Source: Pseudomonadota bacterium (GTDB lineage: Bacteria; Pseudomonadota; Alphaproteobacteria; Rhodospirillales; Magnetospirillaceae). Taken from it: a stretch of 64,000 nucleotides of DNA. Location: contig JAJZVW010000016.1 of assembly GCA_021847015.1 (NCBI GenBank), positions 1-64,000 on the forward strand. The letters are read 5' to 3'. Each line of letters starts with the position of its first letter. Positions within the stretch are counted from its first letter, which is position 1. The notes under the pieces were generated by a model. The model did not search any database. It was not told the DNA's origin and saw only the letters and a program-made list of their open reading frames with translations. Position numbers and translations under genes: made by a program. This document shows, piece by piece, positions 42,511-51,582 of this stretch.

Positions 42511-42737
42511 GGAGATCAAACCCTGTGTTGCGGAGCCTGGCCTGCCGAGGCTTGTGCCCGCCCCGTAATCGGCCCGTAACGGGCGGATCCATGTCCGCCT
42601 CTCGGTCAATGCGATCGGCTCCCACCCCTTGAGAGTCCCCTTCGCAACCGGCCCAAGGGAGGGCCGGAACATAGTTCCGGTTCGGAACCAAGTCAAGCAC
42701 GCCCATGGCCCGGCGCCCAGGACACGGCCCCGGCATG
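42511..42737. other. Non-coding gap between rpoN and ptsN
   Basis: 227 bases with no credible frame. It contains GTTCCG and CGGAAC in inverted orientation (near 42677-42691), next to GGAACATAGTTCC, an imperfect palindrome. These could be a promoter-proximal operator for ptsN or a weak terminator for rpoN. There is not enough room for an hpf gene. Confidence 0.5.
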
Positions 42738-44234
42738 TCACAGGCCGAGCGATCGTTCGCGGCGGCGCTGAACCGAGGAGGGTATGTTCATCCCCTCCCG
42801 GTACTTTGCCACCGTTCGTCGGGCGATGTCGATCCCTTCCGCTTTCAAGATATCGACCAGCCGGTCGTCGGAAAGCACATCGCGCCCCTCCGCCTCGATC
42901 AGGGCCTTGATGCGGTGGCGCACCGCTTCGGCGGAATGGGCGTCGCCGCCTCCGGCCGAGCCGATCGCCTGGGTGAAGAAATATTTCAGCTCGTAGATGC
43001 CCCTCGGCGTGGCGATGTATTTGTTCGAGGTGACCCGGCTGACCGTGCTTTCGTGCATGCCGATGGCCGAGGCGATGTCGCGCAAGACCAGCGGCTTCAA
43101 TTGCCGGATGCCGTGGCGGAAGAAGGCGTCCTGCTGACGCACCAGTTCGGTCGCCACCTTCAGGATGGTGGTGGCCCGCTGGTGAAGGGATTTGACCAGC
43201 CAGTTGGCGGATTGAAGGCGGTCGGAAATGTAGGTCTTGTCCTCGCGGGTTTTCGCGACGCCGGCGATCTTGGCGTAATAGCGGGTATCGATCAGCACCC
43301 TTGGCAGGGTCTCGGAATTGAGCTCCACCAGCCAGCCGCCGTCCTGCCCACGGCGCATCAGCACGTCCGGCACGACGGTCTGGGCGACCACCGACTCGAA
43401 CCGCAGCGCCGGCTTGGGGTCGAGAGCCTTGATCTCCCCGATCATGTCGCCGAGATCCTCGGCATCCACGCCGCACACCCGCATGAGGCCGGCAAGGTCC
43501 CGCCGCGCCAGCATCGGCAGGTTGTCCAGAAGCGCCTGCATGGCGGGATCGAGGCGGTTGCGCTCGGCGAGCTGCAAGGCCAGGCACTCTTTCAGCGACC
43601 GGGCGAAAATGCCCACGGGGTCGAAGCGCTGCATGCGGCGCAGCACCGTTTCCACCCTGTCGGGGGAACAGCCCAGCGTCGCCGCCACGTCGGCCGGATC
43701 GCCGGCCAGATAACCCGACTCGTCCAGCAAGGCCATCAGGTGCAGGCCGATCAGGCGGTCCGCGGGATCGGCGATGTCCATGTTGAGCTGGGCCAAAAGG
43801 TGTTCCCGCAGGTTCACGACCTCGGCCAGCGTTTGCTCCAGATTGGATTCGCCGTCGTCGAAATCGTGGCTGCCGCCGGCGGACCGGTTCCACTGGCCCG
43901 CGGCATCGCCCTCCGCCGAATCGGAAGGGCCGTCGCCGTCGTAGACATCGCCGTAATCGGCATCCAATGCCTCGGCGGCGTCGCCGTTGCCCATGCCGTC
44001 GAGCACCGTCCCCTCGGCCTCGGCGGCCGGCGCGGCGGCCGGCGCTTCCCCTTCGGGAGCATCGAACCGGTAGGAATCCTCGCGTTCGAGAAGGGGATTG
44101 CGTTCAAGCTCCTGGTCGATGAATACCGCCAGTTCCAGATTGGACAATTGCAGCAGCTTGATCGCCTGCTGCAATTGCGGCGTCATCACCAAAGACTGTG
44201 TCTGCCGAAGATCCAACCGGGGTGCGAGCGCCAT
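42738..44234 (-). CDS. rpoN: RNA polymerase sigma-54 factor
   Basis: 498 aa. Region I is glutamine-rich (QSLVMTPQLQQAIKLLQLSNLEL), region II acidic (residues about 50-115), then the core-binding domain, the helix-turn-helix (LRDIASAIGMHESTVSRVTS) and the RpoN box ARRTVAKYRE near the C-terminus. Needs AAA+ enhancer-binding proteins to open promoters. Twenty bases after lptB in the lpt-rpoN-ptsN order typical for proteobacteria. Confidence 0.96.
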   Translation of the reverse strand: MALAPRLDLRQTQSLVMTPQLQQAIKLLQLSNLELAVFIDQELERNPLLEREDSYRFDAPEGEAPAAAPAAEAEGTVLDGMGNGDAAEALDADYGDVYDGDGPSDSAEGDAAGQWNRSAGGSHDFDDGESNLEQTLAEVVNLREHLLAQLNMDIADPADRLIGLHLMALLDESGYLAGDPADVAATLGCSPDRVETVLRRMQRFDPVGIFARSLKECLALQLAERNRLDPAMQALLDNLPMLARRDLAGLMRVCGVDAEDLGDMIGEIKALDPKPALRFESVVAQTVVPDVLMRRGQDGGWLVELNSETLPRVLIDTRYYAKIAGVAKTREDKTYISDRLQSANWLVKSLHQRATTILKVATELVRQQDAFFRHGIRQLKPLVLRDIASAIGMHESTVSRVTSNKYIATPRGIYELKYFFTQAIGSAGGGDAHSAEAVRHRIKALIEAEGRDVLSDDRLVDILKAEGIDIARRTVAKYREGMNIPSSVQRRRERSLGL

Positions 44235-44254
44235 TGTCGGAACCCCAGCCGCCG

Positions 44255-45055
44255 CTACAGACTGAAGCGCTCGCCCAAATAGACCCGCCGCACGCCTTCG
44301 TGGGCGACGATCTCTTCGGGATTGCCCTCCATCAGGACCTTGCCGTCATGCAGGATGTAGGCGCGGTCGATGATCTCGAGGGTTTCACGCACGTTGTGGT
44401 CGGTGATCAGCACACCGATGTCGCGATGCTTCAGATGGGCGACCAGATCGCGGATGTCGGCCACCGCGATGGGATCGATGCCCGCCAGCGGTTCGTCGAG
44501 CAGGACGAAGTGCGGCCGGCTGGCAAGGGCGCGGGCGATCTCGCAACGCCGACGCTCCCCGCCCGACAGCGCCATCGCCGGAGCGCGCCGCAGATGGGTG
44601 ATGGAGAACTCGGCGAGGAGGCTTTCCAGCGTGTGTTCCCGCTTATCGGGATCGGTCTCGACGACCTCCAACACGGCCATGATGTTGCCTTCGACCGTCA
44701 GCCCCCGGAAGATCGAGGCCTCCTGCGGCAGATAGCCGATGCCCATGCGGGCGCGTCGGTACATGGGCAGGCCGGTGATGTCGTGGCCGTCCAGGGTGAT
44801 GGTGCCGAAATCGGGGTCGATCAGGCCGGTGATGCAGTAGAAGCAGGTGGTCTTGCCCGCCCCGTTCGGCCCCAAAAGCCCCACCGCCTCGCCCCGCTGC
44901 ACCGAAATGGACACATCGCGCAGAACCGTGCGGCGCTTGAACCGCTTGCCGATTCCGTGCGCCGCCAACCCGGCCGCCGGACCCGGCAGGGGCGTCGCGC
45001 GCAGAGGATCGTCGCCGGCCGCGACCGCGCTGTAGGCCATCGGCTTCATGCTCAT
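44255..45055 (-). CDS. lptB: LPS export ABC transporter ATP-binding protein
   Basis: 266 aa ATPase driving LPS extraction with LptF/LptG. Walker A GPNGAGKTT, Q-loop YLPQEASIFRGL, signature LSGGERRRCEIARAL and Walker B HFVLLDEPLAGIDP. About 25 residues longer at the N-terminus than E. coli LptB, common in alphaproteobacteria; start may be 45055 or 45049. Overlaps lptA by four bases. Confidence 0.95.
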   Translation of the reverse strand: MSMKPMAYSAVAAGDDPLRATPLPGPAAGLAAHGIGKRFKRRTVLRDVSISVQRGEAVGLLGPNGAGKTTCFYCITGLIDPDFGTITLDGHDITGLPMYRRARMGIGYLPQEASIFRGLTVEGNIMAVLEVVETDPDKREHTLESLLAEFSITHLRRAPAMALSGGERRRCEIARALASRPHFVLLDEPLAGIDPIAVADIRDLVAHLKHRDIGVLITDHNVRETLEIIDRAYILHDGKVLMEGNPEEIVAHEGVRRVYLGERFSL

Positions 45056-46050
45056 TTCGCGCCCTCGCCGGCATCGGACGCGGAGTCCGGATGCGTCGGC
45101 GCGGTACCCCGGAAGACGGCTCGCTGCTGGTCCATGTCCTTCTTCTGGGGCACGAAGGTGCCGGTGACCCTGCGGCTGTCGGGAACGTCGCCGGGCGGAT
45201 TTCCGAAAAGGGTGCTGATGCCGGTGTTGAGGTTCACGTGCGCGTAGCCGCCGTTGAGTTCATTCCCCTGTCTGACGATCTTAACCGCACCCGAGATCGT
45301 GGCGATACCGGTATCGACATCGTAATGGCCCCGGTCGCCCGTGACGACCTCCGTTTCCGTGGTCAGGATGACGTGACCGTAGGCGTCGGTGTATTGCAGG
45401 TCGAGGTTGCCCTGGTCGCCGCTGGCGGGAGCGGCGGTCTTTTTCGCCGGGGCCTCTTTGGCTCCCGCTTTGGCCCCGGAGGCCCCCTTGCCTCCACCAT
45501 TGGTCCCGGTGGAATCGTCCCTTTCCTTGAAATGGGCGGTCAAGACATCGCCTTGCAGCTTCTTCTCCTTCTGGATCGCCACGGCGTTGCCGCGCAGCAC
45601 CGCCATGTGCTGGAGTTCCCAGTATTCGAGGGTGTCGTCGGCGGTGAACGTCTCGGTGGGCGTCACCAGGCGCGCAGGCGTCCCGTGAAGGATGAAGATC
45701 GCTTTGTCGAGGTCGTAGATGCCCTTGTATCCGGTCGCCGTGTCGGTCGGATTGGAGATGGTGACGTTTCCGTCGGCGTCGATCCTCCAAATCTCGTTAG
45801 AACCGCCTGGACCTTGGCGATAATAGGCGGTCAGAGTGTCGGCCGTCACCGTCATGTCCCCGCGCACGGCCTTGGCGTTGCCCCGGGCGATCACCCGGCT
45901 GGATTGCGATGCCCACTCGATGCCGTTGTCGGCGTATATCTGGATGGGCGTGTCGCCCCCGCCGGCCATATTGAAGCCCTGGGCGGCGGCCGGCCGCATC
46001 GCCGTCAGCAAGACCAGCGCACACACGAGCGCGACCAGGACCGCACGCAT
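45052..46050 (-). CDS. lptA: LPS transport periplasmic protein LptA (long form)
   Basis: 332 aa, clearly longer than E. coli LptA (about 185 aa). A signal peptide ends at PAAAQ (residue 24). OstA-type beta-jellyroll repeats occur at about 38-165 (IQIYADNGIEWASQS start) and 210-300 (DLQYTDAYGHVIL). They are joined by a Gly/Ala/Lys-rich linker at about 180-208, which looks flexible and low in complexity. It probably bridges LptC to the outer-membrane LptD. It is preceded immediately by lptC (adjacent stop and start). Confidence 0.9.
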   Translation of the reverse strand: MRAVLVALVCALVLLTAMRPAAAQGFNMAGGGDTPIQIYADNGIEWASQSSRVIARGNAKAVRGDMTVTADTLTAYYRQGPGGSNEIWRIDADGNVTISNPTDTATGYKGIYDLDKAIFILHGTPARLVTPTETFTADDTLEYWELQHMAVLRGNAVAIQKEKKLQGDVLTAHFKERDDSTGTNGGGKGASGAKAGAKEAPAKKTAAPASGDQGNLDLQYTDAYGHVILTTETEVVTGDRGHYDVDTGIATISGAVKIVRQGNELNGGYAHVNLNTGISTLFGNPPGDVPDSRRVTGTFVPQKKDMDQQRAVFRGTAPTHPDSASDAGEGAK

Positions 46051-46749
46051 CTAGGGACCCGCCTTTTTCCGATCGGCGCCCCCACTTCCCTGGGCCGCCG
46101 AGGCACCCCGCAGCACCAGAGTCGACTTCCCGGTGACCGTTATGTCGCCGCCCTTGTCGGTGAGCACGAAACCGGCCCCCTCCAGATGGCCCTGGGGCCC
46201 CTGGCCCTGAACCGGCCGCTCGCCGTGGGCGCTGTCGGTCTTCAGATCCACATGGGCCTCGTCGGTGTGCATCTCGTAGCCGTTCTCGTGGTACAGGTCC
46301 ACGTGTCCATACAGGTCCAGGAACTGTTCCTTCTGGTGGAAATAGCCAAGATCGGCATCGACCATCACGGTCGCGCCGTCCTTGCTGGTGAAGTCCGCCT
46401 TGGGGGCCTGCAAATCGATTATCCCCGTTTGGGAATCCTCCTGGGTGGCGACATCGGCGGTCACCGTGTAGGGATGGTTGTTCTGGTCCACCCCGAAGTA
46501 GCGGGCATTGATCATCGACAGGGTCTGCACGGCTTCGGGCGAGAGTTTGGCGAAGCCTATGGAGAAACGGTCGTCGTGCATCGCCAGCCGGGGCCAGATC
46601 ACCACCAGCACAAGCAGGACCGCCGCGAGCGACGGCAACAGCACCTTCATCAGCCGGACGAATCGCGAATAACGCCGGTAGGCGGGCAACGCCAGATGCT
46701 GATGCCAAAGGCTGCGCAGGAGCTTCACTTGGCCCACCGCGAATTCCAT
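46051..46749 (-). CDS. lptC: LPS export protein LptC
   Basis: 232 aa bitopic membrane protein: short cytoplasmic N-terminus, one helix (VLLPSLAAVLLVLVVIWP) and a periplasmic jellyroll that receives LPS from LptBFG. The frame stays open to 46800, but that would overlap kdsD by 35 bases; ATG 46749 leaves a 16-base gap with GAGGAG upstream, so I chose it. Middle gene of kdsD-lptC-lptA-lptB. Confidence 0.88.
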   Translation of the reverse strand: MEFAVGQVKLLRSLWHQHLALPAYRRYSRFVRLMKVLLPSLAAVLLVLVVIWPRLAMHDDRFSIGFAKLSPEAVQTLSMINARYFGVDQNNHPYTVTADVATQEDSQTGIIDLQAPKADFTSKDGATVMVDADLGYFHQKEQFLDLYGHVDLYHENGYEMHTDEAHVDLKTDSAHGERPVQGQGPQGHLEGAGFVLTDKGGDITVTGKSTLVLRGASAAQGSGGADRKKAGP

Positions 46750-46765
46750 CGGGTCGACGAACTCC

Positions 46766-47749
46766 TCAAGCCACCCCGGCGCGCAGGCAGTCGTGGACAT
46801 GCACCACCCCCACCGGAACCCGGTCCTCGACCACGAACACGCTGGTGATGCTCTTGGCGTTCATGATCCGCACCGCCTCGGCGGCCAGCATGTTGGGGGG
46901 CACGGTCTTGGGGTTTTTGGTCATCACGTCGCATGCGGCAAGGGCAAGCAGGTCCGCCCGCATGTGACGGCGCAAATCGCCGTCGGTGATGATGCCCGCG
47001 AGCGCTCCGTCCGTCCCCACCACGCCGGCACACCCCAGGCTCTTGGCGGTCATCACCAGAATGACCTCGGCCATGGGGGCGCCACTCCCGACCAGCGGCA
47101 GGGAATCGCCGCCATGCATCAGGTCGCCGACCTTGAGGAGCTGCGTGCCGAGCTTGCCGCCGGGATGAAAGACCTTGAAGTCGGCCGCGGAAAAATTCTT
47201 GCGCTCGAGCAGCGCCACCGCCAGGGCGTCGCCCAAGGCCAGCATCATGGTGGTCGAGGTGGTGGGCGCCAGACCCATGGGGCAGGCTTCGGCGATGGGC
47301 GGCAGGATAAGCGCCACGTCGGCCGCCTGCGCCAACGCGCTTCCCGGCCGGGAGGTCATCGCCACCAGGGGGATGGCGAAGCGCCGGGTATAGGCGACGA
47401 TGTCGCCGAGTTCCGACGTCTCCCCGGAATTGGACAGCGCGACCACGGCATCGTCGGCCGTGATCATGCCGAGGTCGCCATGGCTGGCCTCGCCGGGATG
47501 GACGAAAAAGGCGGGGCGTCCGGTGGACGCCAAGGTCGCGGCGATCTTGCGCGCCACATGCCCGCTCTTGCCCATGCCGGTGACGATGACGCGGCCGGGC
47601 GCCGAGGCAAGCCGTTCCACCGCCTGGCCGAAATCGTCGCCCAGCGACTGGGCCAGCGCCGTCAGCGCTTCGGCCTCGGTGGTCAAGACCCGGCGGGCGG
47701 AAGCGATGTCGGACGCGGCGGACCTGCCGGCGCGGACGTCGATGGTCAT
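46766..47749 (-). CDS. kdsD: Arabinose-5-phosphate isomerase
   Basis: 327 aa. SIS domain at about 40-175 (VIVTGMGKSGHVARKIAATLAS, HPGEASHGDLGMI, ALSNSGETSEL) and two CBS domains at about 205-327. Converts ribulose-5-phosphate to arabinose-5-phosphate, the first step to KDO of LPS. ATG 47749 follows AGGACG; the longer frame to 47836 is not supported. An extended -10-like TATAGT at 47815-47810 may belong to its promoter. Confidence 0.93.
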   Translation of the reverse strand: MTIDVRAGRSAASDIASARRVLTTEAEALTALAQSLGDDFGQAVERLASAPGRVIVTGMGKSGHVARKIAATLASTGRPAFFVHPGEASHGDLGMITADDAVVALSNSGETSELGDIVAYTRRFAIPLVAMTSRPGSALAQAADVALILPPIAEACPMGLAPTTSTTMMLALGDALAVALLERKNFSAADFKVFHPGGKLGTQLLKVGDLMHGGDSLPLVGSGAPMAEVILVMTAKSLGCAGVVGTDGALAGIITDGDLRRHMRADLLALAACDVMTKNPKTVPPNMLAAEAVRIMNAKSITSVFVVEDRVPVGVVHVHDCLRAGVA

Positions 47750-47869
47750 GGGTTCGTCCTGCTGCACTTTTGCAAATTCCGCTCCACCCGGCGCGGAAGC
47801 ATTACTATACGAAACAGTGTGGTGATCGGAAGGCAAAATGCGCAGGGCCGCGCCCTGGGGGCACCGCGA

Positions 47870-48481
47870 TCAGTGCGCGAAGACGTCCTCGTTTTCCCAG
47901 CCCGCGAGGTCGAGCGCGGCGCGGACGGGAAGGAACCGGAAGCACGCCTCGGCCAGATCGCGGCGGCCTTCCCGGTCCAGAAGCCCCTCCAGCCTGGCCT
48001 TGAGCTGATGGAGGTGGAGAACGTCGGAGGCGGCGTAGGCCTGCTGGTCGGCGCTGAGATCCGCCGCGCCCCAATCCGACGTCTGCTGCTGCTTGGAAAT
48101 TTCCACGCCGATCAGATCGCGGCAAAGATCCTTGAGGCCGTGCCGGTCCGTGTTGGTCCGCGTCAGTTTCGAGGCGATCTTGGTGCACCACACCGGCGCG
48201 CAGCGGACACCGAGGTGCCGTTGGACCATGGCGACGTCGAAACGGGCGAAATGGAACAGCTTGACCACGCCCGGATCGGCGAAGAGCCGCTTCAGGTTCG
48301 GCGCGTCGTAACGGGGTTCGGGGAAATGGACGAGATGGGCGTCGCCGTCGCCGGCCGACAATTGCACGACGCAAAGCCGGTCGCGCTGGAGGCTAAGCCC
48401 CATGGTCTCGGTATCGACCGCTACGACTTGGCCGAACGCGACACCGTCGGGAAGATCGTAGCGATGATAGAAAACCGACAA
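47870..48481 (-). CDS. rnd: Ribonuclease D (short form)
   Basis: 203 aa DEDD-family 3'-5' exonuclease domain without the HRDC domains of E. coli RNase D, a short form usual in alphaproteobacteria. Motifs: VAVDTETMGL (Exo I), the HFARFDVAM region (Exo II) and YAASDVLHLHQL (Exo III, Tyr-x3-Asp). The only in-frame ATG (48577) would read through tRNA-Leu. I therefore choose TTG at 48481, where GGGGAGGG sits just upstream and homology begins (SVFYHRYDLPDGV). Confidence 0.88.
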   Translation of the reverse strand: MSVFYHRYDLPDGVAFGQVVAVDTETMGLSLQRDRLCVVQLSAGDGDAHLVHFPEPRYDAPNLKRLFADPGVVKLFHFARFDVAMVQRHLGVRCAPVWCTKIASKLTRTNTDRHGLKDLCRDLIGVEISKQQQTSDWGAADLSADQQAYAASDVLHLHQLKARLEGLLDREGRRDLAEACFRFLPVRAALDLAGWENEDVFAH

Positions 48482-48536
48482 ACCGTCCCTCCCCGCAATT
48501 CCCCGCGCGTCAGGTCCACGCGGGAAGGGAAGATGG

Positions 48537-48620
48537 TGCCCAGGAGAAGACTCGAACTTCCACGGCCTTGCGGCCACTAGAACCTGAATCTAGCGCGTCT
48601 ACCAATTCCGCCACCTGGGC
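48537..48620 (-). tRNA. tRNA-Leu(CAG)
   Basis: 84-base class II tRNA on the minus strand: acceptor GCCCAGG/CCTGGGC, D-arm with TGGTAGACGC, anticodon stem CTAGA/TCTAG with loop TTCAGGT (anticodon CAG), long variable arm TGGCCGCAAGGCCGT and T-loop GTTCGAGTC. CCA is encoded (48536-48534). It lies just upstream of rnd. Confidence 0.95.
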
Positions 48621-48656
48621 AGGTGACCGGACGGGGTTCCGTCCGAGGCGGTGAGG

Positions 48657-48683
48657 GATATACGAGGCCGGGCGCGCTGTCAA
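48657..48683 (-). promoter_or_regulatory. Predicted promoter of tRNA-Leu
   Basis: Minus strand TTGACA (48683-48678), a perfect -35, followed after 15 bases by TATATC (48662-48657). The spacer is short, but the tRNA begins about 37 bases downstream, as expected. A small GGACGG/CCGTCC leader hairpin lies between. Confidence 0.6.
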
Positions 48684-48711
48684 CGGGTCGCCCGCGTTTT
48701 TTTTCGGCCGT

Positions 48712-48843
48712 TCAAGGCGGCCCGGTTTCGCCGGACCGGCGTCCCTGCGCCTCGTCGTCCATGTGCATCTCCAGCCACATGCCGTTGAGGATTCCGGCGG
48801 TGCAGGCCAAGCTGACTCCCAGCGCCCAGGCGAAATACCACAT
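48712..48843 (-). CDS. cydX: Cytochrome bd oxidase small subunit CydX
   Basis: 43 aa, one membrane helix. The protein begins MWYFAWALGVSLACTAGILN, the CydX/YbgT signature, followed by a charged tail (EMHMDDEAQ). It starts 10 bases after the cydB stop and stabilises the heme d region of CydA in known bd oxidases. Confidence 0.92.
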   Translation of the reverse strand: MWYFAWALGVSLACTAGILNGMWLEMHMDDEAQGRRSGETGPP

Positions 48844-48853
48844 GGTGCGTCCC

Positions 48854-50005
48854 TCAGTACATGCTCTGCCCGTGCCGCTCGATGTGCCCCGCCGTCACCT
48901 TGCCCCGCAGCGTGCGGTAGACGAAGACCGTGTAGCTGGCGACGATGGGCAGCACCACCACCGTCGCCACCAGCATGATGAACAGAGTCAACTGGCTCGA
49001 CGACGCATCCCAAAGCGTCAGGCTGTCGGAGGGCACGTCCCGCGACGGCAGGAGGAACGGGAACAGCGACAATCCCGCGGTGGACACGATCCCGAACACG
49101 GCCGCCGCGCTGCCCAGGAACGCCAGCCCTCGCCGGCCGAGGACGGTGAAGCCGGCCGCGGCCAGGGACCCGGCGTAGCCGAGCGCGGGGCCGGCGATCA
49201 TCCAGGGGTGGATGCGGTAATTCTCCAGCCAGGCGCCCGCCCGCAGGACGACCTCCTTGGTCAAAGGGTTGGACGGGGCGTCGTGGGGCGGCGCCGCGAC
49301 CACGGCGTAGCCGTCGATGGCGGTCGCCACCAGCCAGCCGGCCAACGAGAACAGCACGATCACCGCCGCCGCCCCGCCATACACGGCCAGCCGGGACCGG
49401 CGCTCGACGGCCCCCTCGGTCTTCAGTCCCAGATAGGCGGCGCCATGCATGACCAGCATCGCCAGGCTGACCAGCCCGACCAGAAGCGGGAACGGCGTCA
49501 GCAGGTCGAACAGGGCGCCGCCCGTGTAGATGGGGCGCAATTCCTCACTCAGGCGGAACGGCACGCCCAGGAGAAGGTTGCCGATGGCCACCCCGAACAC
49601 CAGCGTGGGAACCAGCCCGCCGAGGAACAGCGCCACGTCCCAGCCCAGGCGCCAGACCGGACTGGCGACCTTGTTGCGGAAGTCGAAGCCCACCGGCCGC
49701 AGGATCAATGCCGCCAGCACCAGCAGAAGCGGGATGTAGAAGCCGGAAAAGGCGGCGGCGTAGAGCGGCGGAAAGGCGGCGAAGGCGGCGCCGCCGCCCA
49801 GGATGAGCCACACTTGGTTGCCGTCCCAGACCGGCCCGATGCTGTTGATCACGACCCGCCTCTCCACGTCCCCGCGCGCGACGAACGGCAGCAGGATGGC
49901 CACGCCCAGATCGAACCCGTCCATCACCGCGAACCCGATCAGCACCAGCCCCAGCAGCAGCCACCAAGCCAGGCGCAGGATCTCGTAGGGGATGGGAACC
50001 GCCAT
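48854..50005 (-). CDS. cydB: Cytochrome bd ubiquinol oxidase subunit II
   Basis: 383 aa, about eight membrane helices. GFAVMDGFDLGVAILLPF near the N-terminus and INSIGPVWDGNQVWL are family signatures. Partner of CydA; the quinol oxidase has high oxygen affinity and supports microaerobic growth. ATG 50005 overlaps the cydA stop by one base. Confidence 0.95.
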   Translation of the reverse strand: MAVPIPYEILRLAWWLLLGLVLIGFAVMDGFDLGVAILLPFVARGDVERRVVINSIGPVWDGNQVWLILGGGAAFAAFPPLYAAAFSGFYIPLLLVLAALILRPVGFDFRNKVASPVWRLGWDVALFLGGLVPTLVFGVAIGNLLLGVPFRLSEELRPIYTGGALFDLLTPFPLLVGLVSLAMLVMHGAAYLGLKTEGAVERRSRLAVYGGAAAVIVLFSLAGWLVATAIDGYAVVAAPPHDAPSNPLTKEVVLRAGAWLENYRIHPWMIAGPALGYAGSLAAAGFTVLGRRGLAFLGSAAAVFGIVSTAGLSLFPFLLPSRDVPSDSLTLWDASSSQLTLFIMLVATVVVLPIVASYTVFVYRTLRGKVTAGHIERHGQSMY

Positions 50006-51582
50006 CACTCTTGCTCCGGCATCAGCGCGTCGGCGCCGGCGCGCCGGGCCCGGGCGGCGGGCGGTTCTCCGGTCGCGGACGGCCCCAGACGAGCGAATTT
50101 GACCATCAGGAAGAGCTCGATGACGAGCAGGGCGCTGTAGAAGGCGACGAAGACGGCGAGGCTGGTCCACACCCGCGCCGGCCCCACGGTGGACCCGCCC
50201 AGGAAGGTCGGCATCACCCCTTCGATCACCCACGGCTGGCGGCCGTATTCGGCGACGAACCAGCCCAACTCGGACGCCAGCCACGGCAGCGGCAGGCTGA
50301 GCAGCGCCGCCCACAACAGCCAGCGCCGGTCGAACGCCCGCACGCTCGCCGCCCACACCGCCATGGCGAACAGGACGATGAACCACGCGCCGAACAGCAC
50401 CATGACGCGGAAGGCGAAGAACAGCGGCAGCACGCCGGGAACGGTGGATTGGGCGGCCTTGTCGATCAGTTCCGGCGTGGCGGCGCGGGGATCGTCGATC
50501 CAGCGGCGCAGCAGGAAGCCGTAGCCCAGATCGTGGACGTGGCGGGCCAATTGTTCCCTTGCCTGCGGGTCCGCCGGATCATGACGCAGCCGGCGGACGG
50601 CGTCCCAGGCGATCAGCCCGCTGGCGACCCGCTCGCGGTCGTGGGCGACCAGTTCCCGAATCCCCGGCAATTGCTGATCGAGGGAGCGGGTGGCGATCAG
50701 CCCCAGCACCCAGGGGATCCTGACGGCGTAACGGGTGATCCGCGCCTCGGTATCGGGAATGCCGAACAAAGTGAAGGCGGCGGGAGCCGATTCGGTGTCC
50801 CACATGGCCTCGATGCCGGCGATCTTCATTTTCTGATGTTCGGTGGCGACATAGCCGCTCTCGTCGCCCAGCACCACCACCGACAGGGCCGAAGCCAGGC
50901 CGAACGCGGCGGCAACGGCGAATGAACGCTTGGCGAAGGCCACGTCCCGTCCGCGCAAGAGATACCAGGCGCTGATGGCCAGCACGAATACCGAGCCGGT
51001 CACGTAGCCGGCGCTGGCGGTATGGACGAATTTGGCCTGCGCCACAGGATTGAAGATCACGTCCCACAGTGACGTCAGCTCCATCCGCACCGTGTCGGGA
51101 TTGAACGCCGAGCCCACCGGGTTCTGCATCCAGCCGTTGGCGATCAGGATCCACACCGCCGACAGGCTGGAGCCGAAGGCCACCAGCCACGTCACCGCCA
51201 GATGGGTCACCGGCCTGAGGCGGTCCCATCCGAAGAAGAACAGACCGACGAACGTGGATTCGAGAAAGAAGGCGGTGAGCCCTTCGAGCGCCAGCGGCGC
51301 CCCGAAAATATCCCCGACGAAGTGGGAGTAATAGGCCCAGTTCGTGCCGAACTGGAATTCCATGGTGATGCCGGTGGCCACCCCCATGGCGAAATTGATG
51401 CCGAACAGCTTGCCCCAGAAGCGGGTCATGTCCCGCCATACGGTGCGGCCGGTCATCACCCATACGCTTTCCATGATCGCCAGCAGGAACGACAGCCCCA
51501 GCGTCAGCGGCACGAAAAGGAAATGGTACATCGCGGTCAGTGCGAATTGCAGCCGCGACAGTTCGATCACGTCCGCGTTCAC
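50005..51582 (-). CDS. cydA: Cytochrome bd ubiquinol oxidase subunit I
   Basis: 525 aa (E. coli 522). Binds hemes b558, b595 and d. N-terminal LSRLQFALTAMYHFLFVPLTLG holds the heme-ligand histidine; GWFVAEYGRQPWVIEG is the GRQPW motif of the quinol-oxidising bd type. The Q-loop is of long E. coli-like size by length. Start is GTG 51582 with GGGGAGG upstream; the frame to 51627 is unsupported. First gene of cydABX. Confidence 0.95.
   Translation of the reverse strand: MNADVIELSRLQFALTAMYHFLFVPLTLGLSFLLAIMESVWVMTGRTVWRDMTRFWGKLFGINFAMGVATGITMEFQFGTNWAYYSHFVGDIFGAPLALEGLTAFFLESTFVGLFFFGWDRLRPVTHLAVTWLVAFGSSLSAVWILIANGWMQNPVGSAFNPDTVRMELTSLWDVIFNPVAQAKFVHTASAGYVTGSVFVLAISAWYLLRGRDVAFAKRSFAVAAAFGLASALSVVVLGDESGYVATEHQKMKIAGIEAMWDTESAPAAFTLFGIPDTEARITRYAVRIPWVLGLIATRSLDQQLPGIRELVAHDRERVASGLIAWDAVRRLRHDPADPQAREQLARHVHDLGYGFLLRRWIDDPRAATPELIDKAAQSTVPGVLPLFFAFRVMVLFGAWFIVLFAMAVWAASVRAFDRRWLLWAALLSLPLPWLASELGWFVAEYGRQPWVIEGVMPTFLGGSTVGPARVWTSLAVFVAFYSALLVIELFLMVKFARLGPSATGEPPAARARRAGADALMPEQE

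Noticed and set aside
42511-42737. Search for a broken hpf gene between rpoN and ptsN
   Set aside because: No frame shows the HPF pattern; too short, so not called a pseudogene.
48510-49013. 167-codon minus-strand frame covering tRNA-Leu
   Set aside because: It translates the tRNA (AELVDALDSGSSGRKAVE is the well-known mistranslation of tRNA-Leu) and runs through cydX in another frame.
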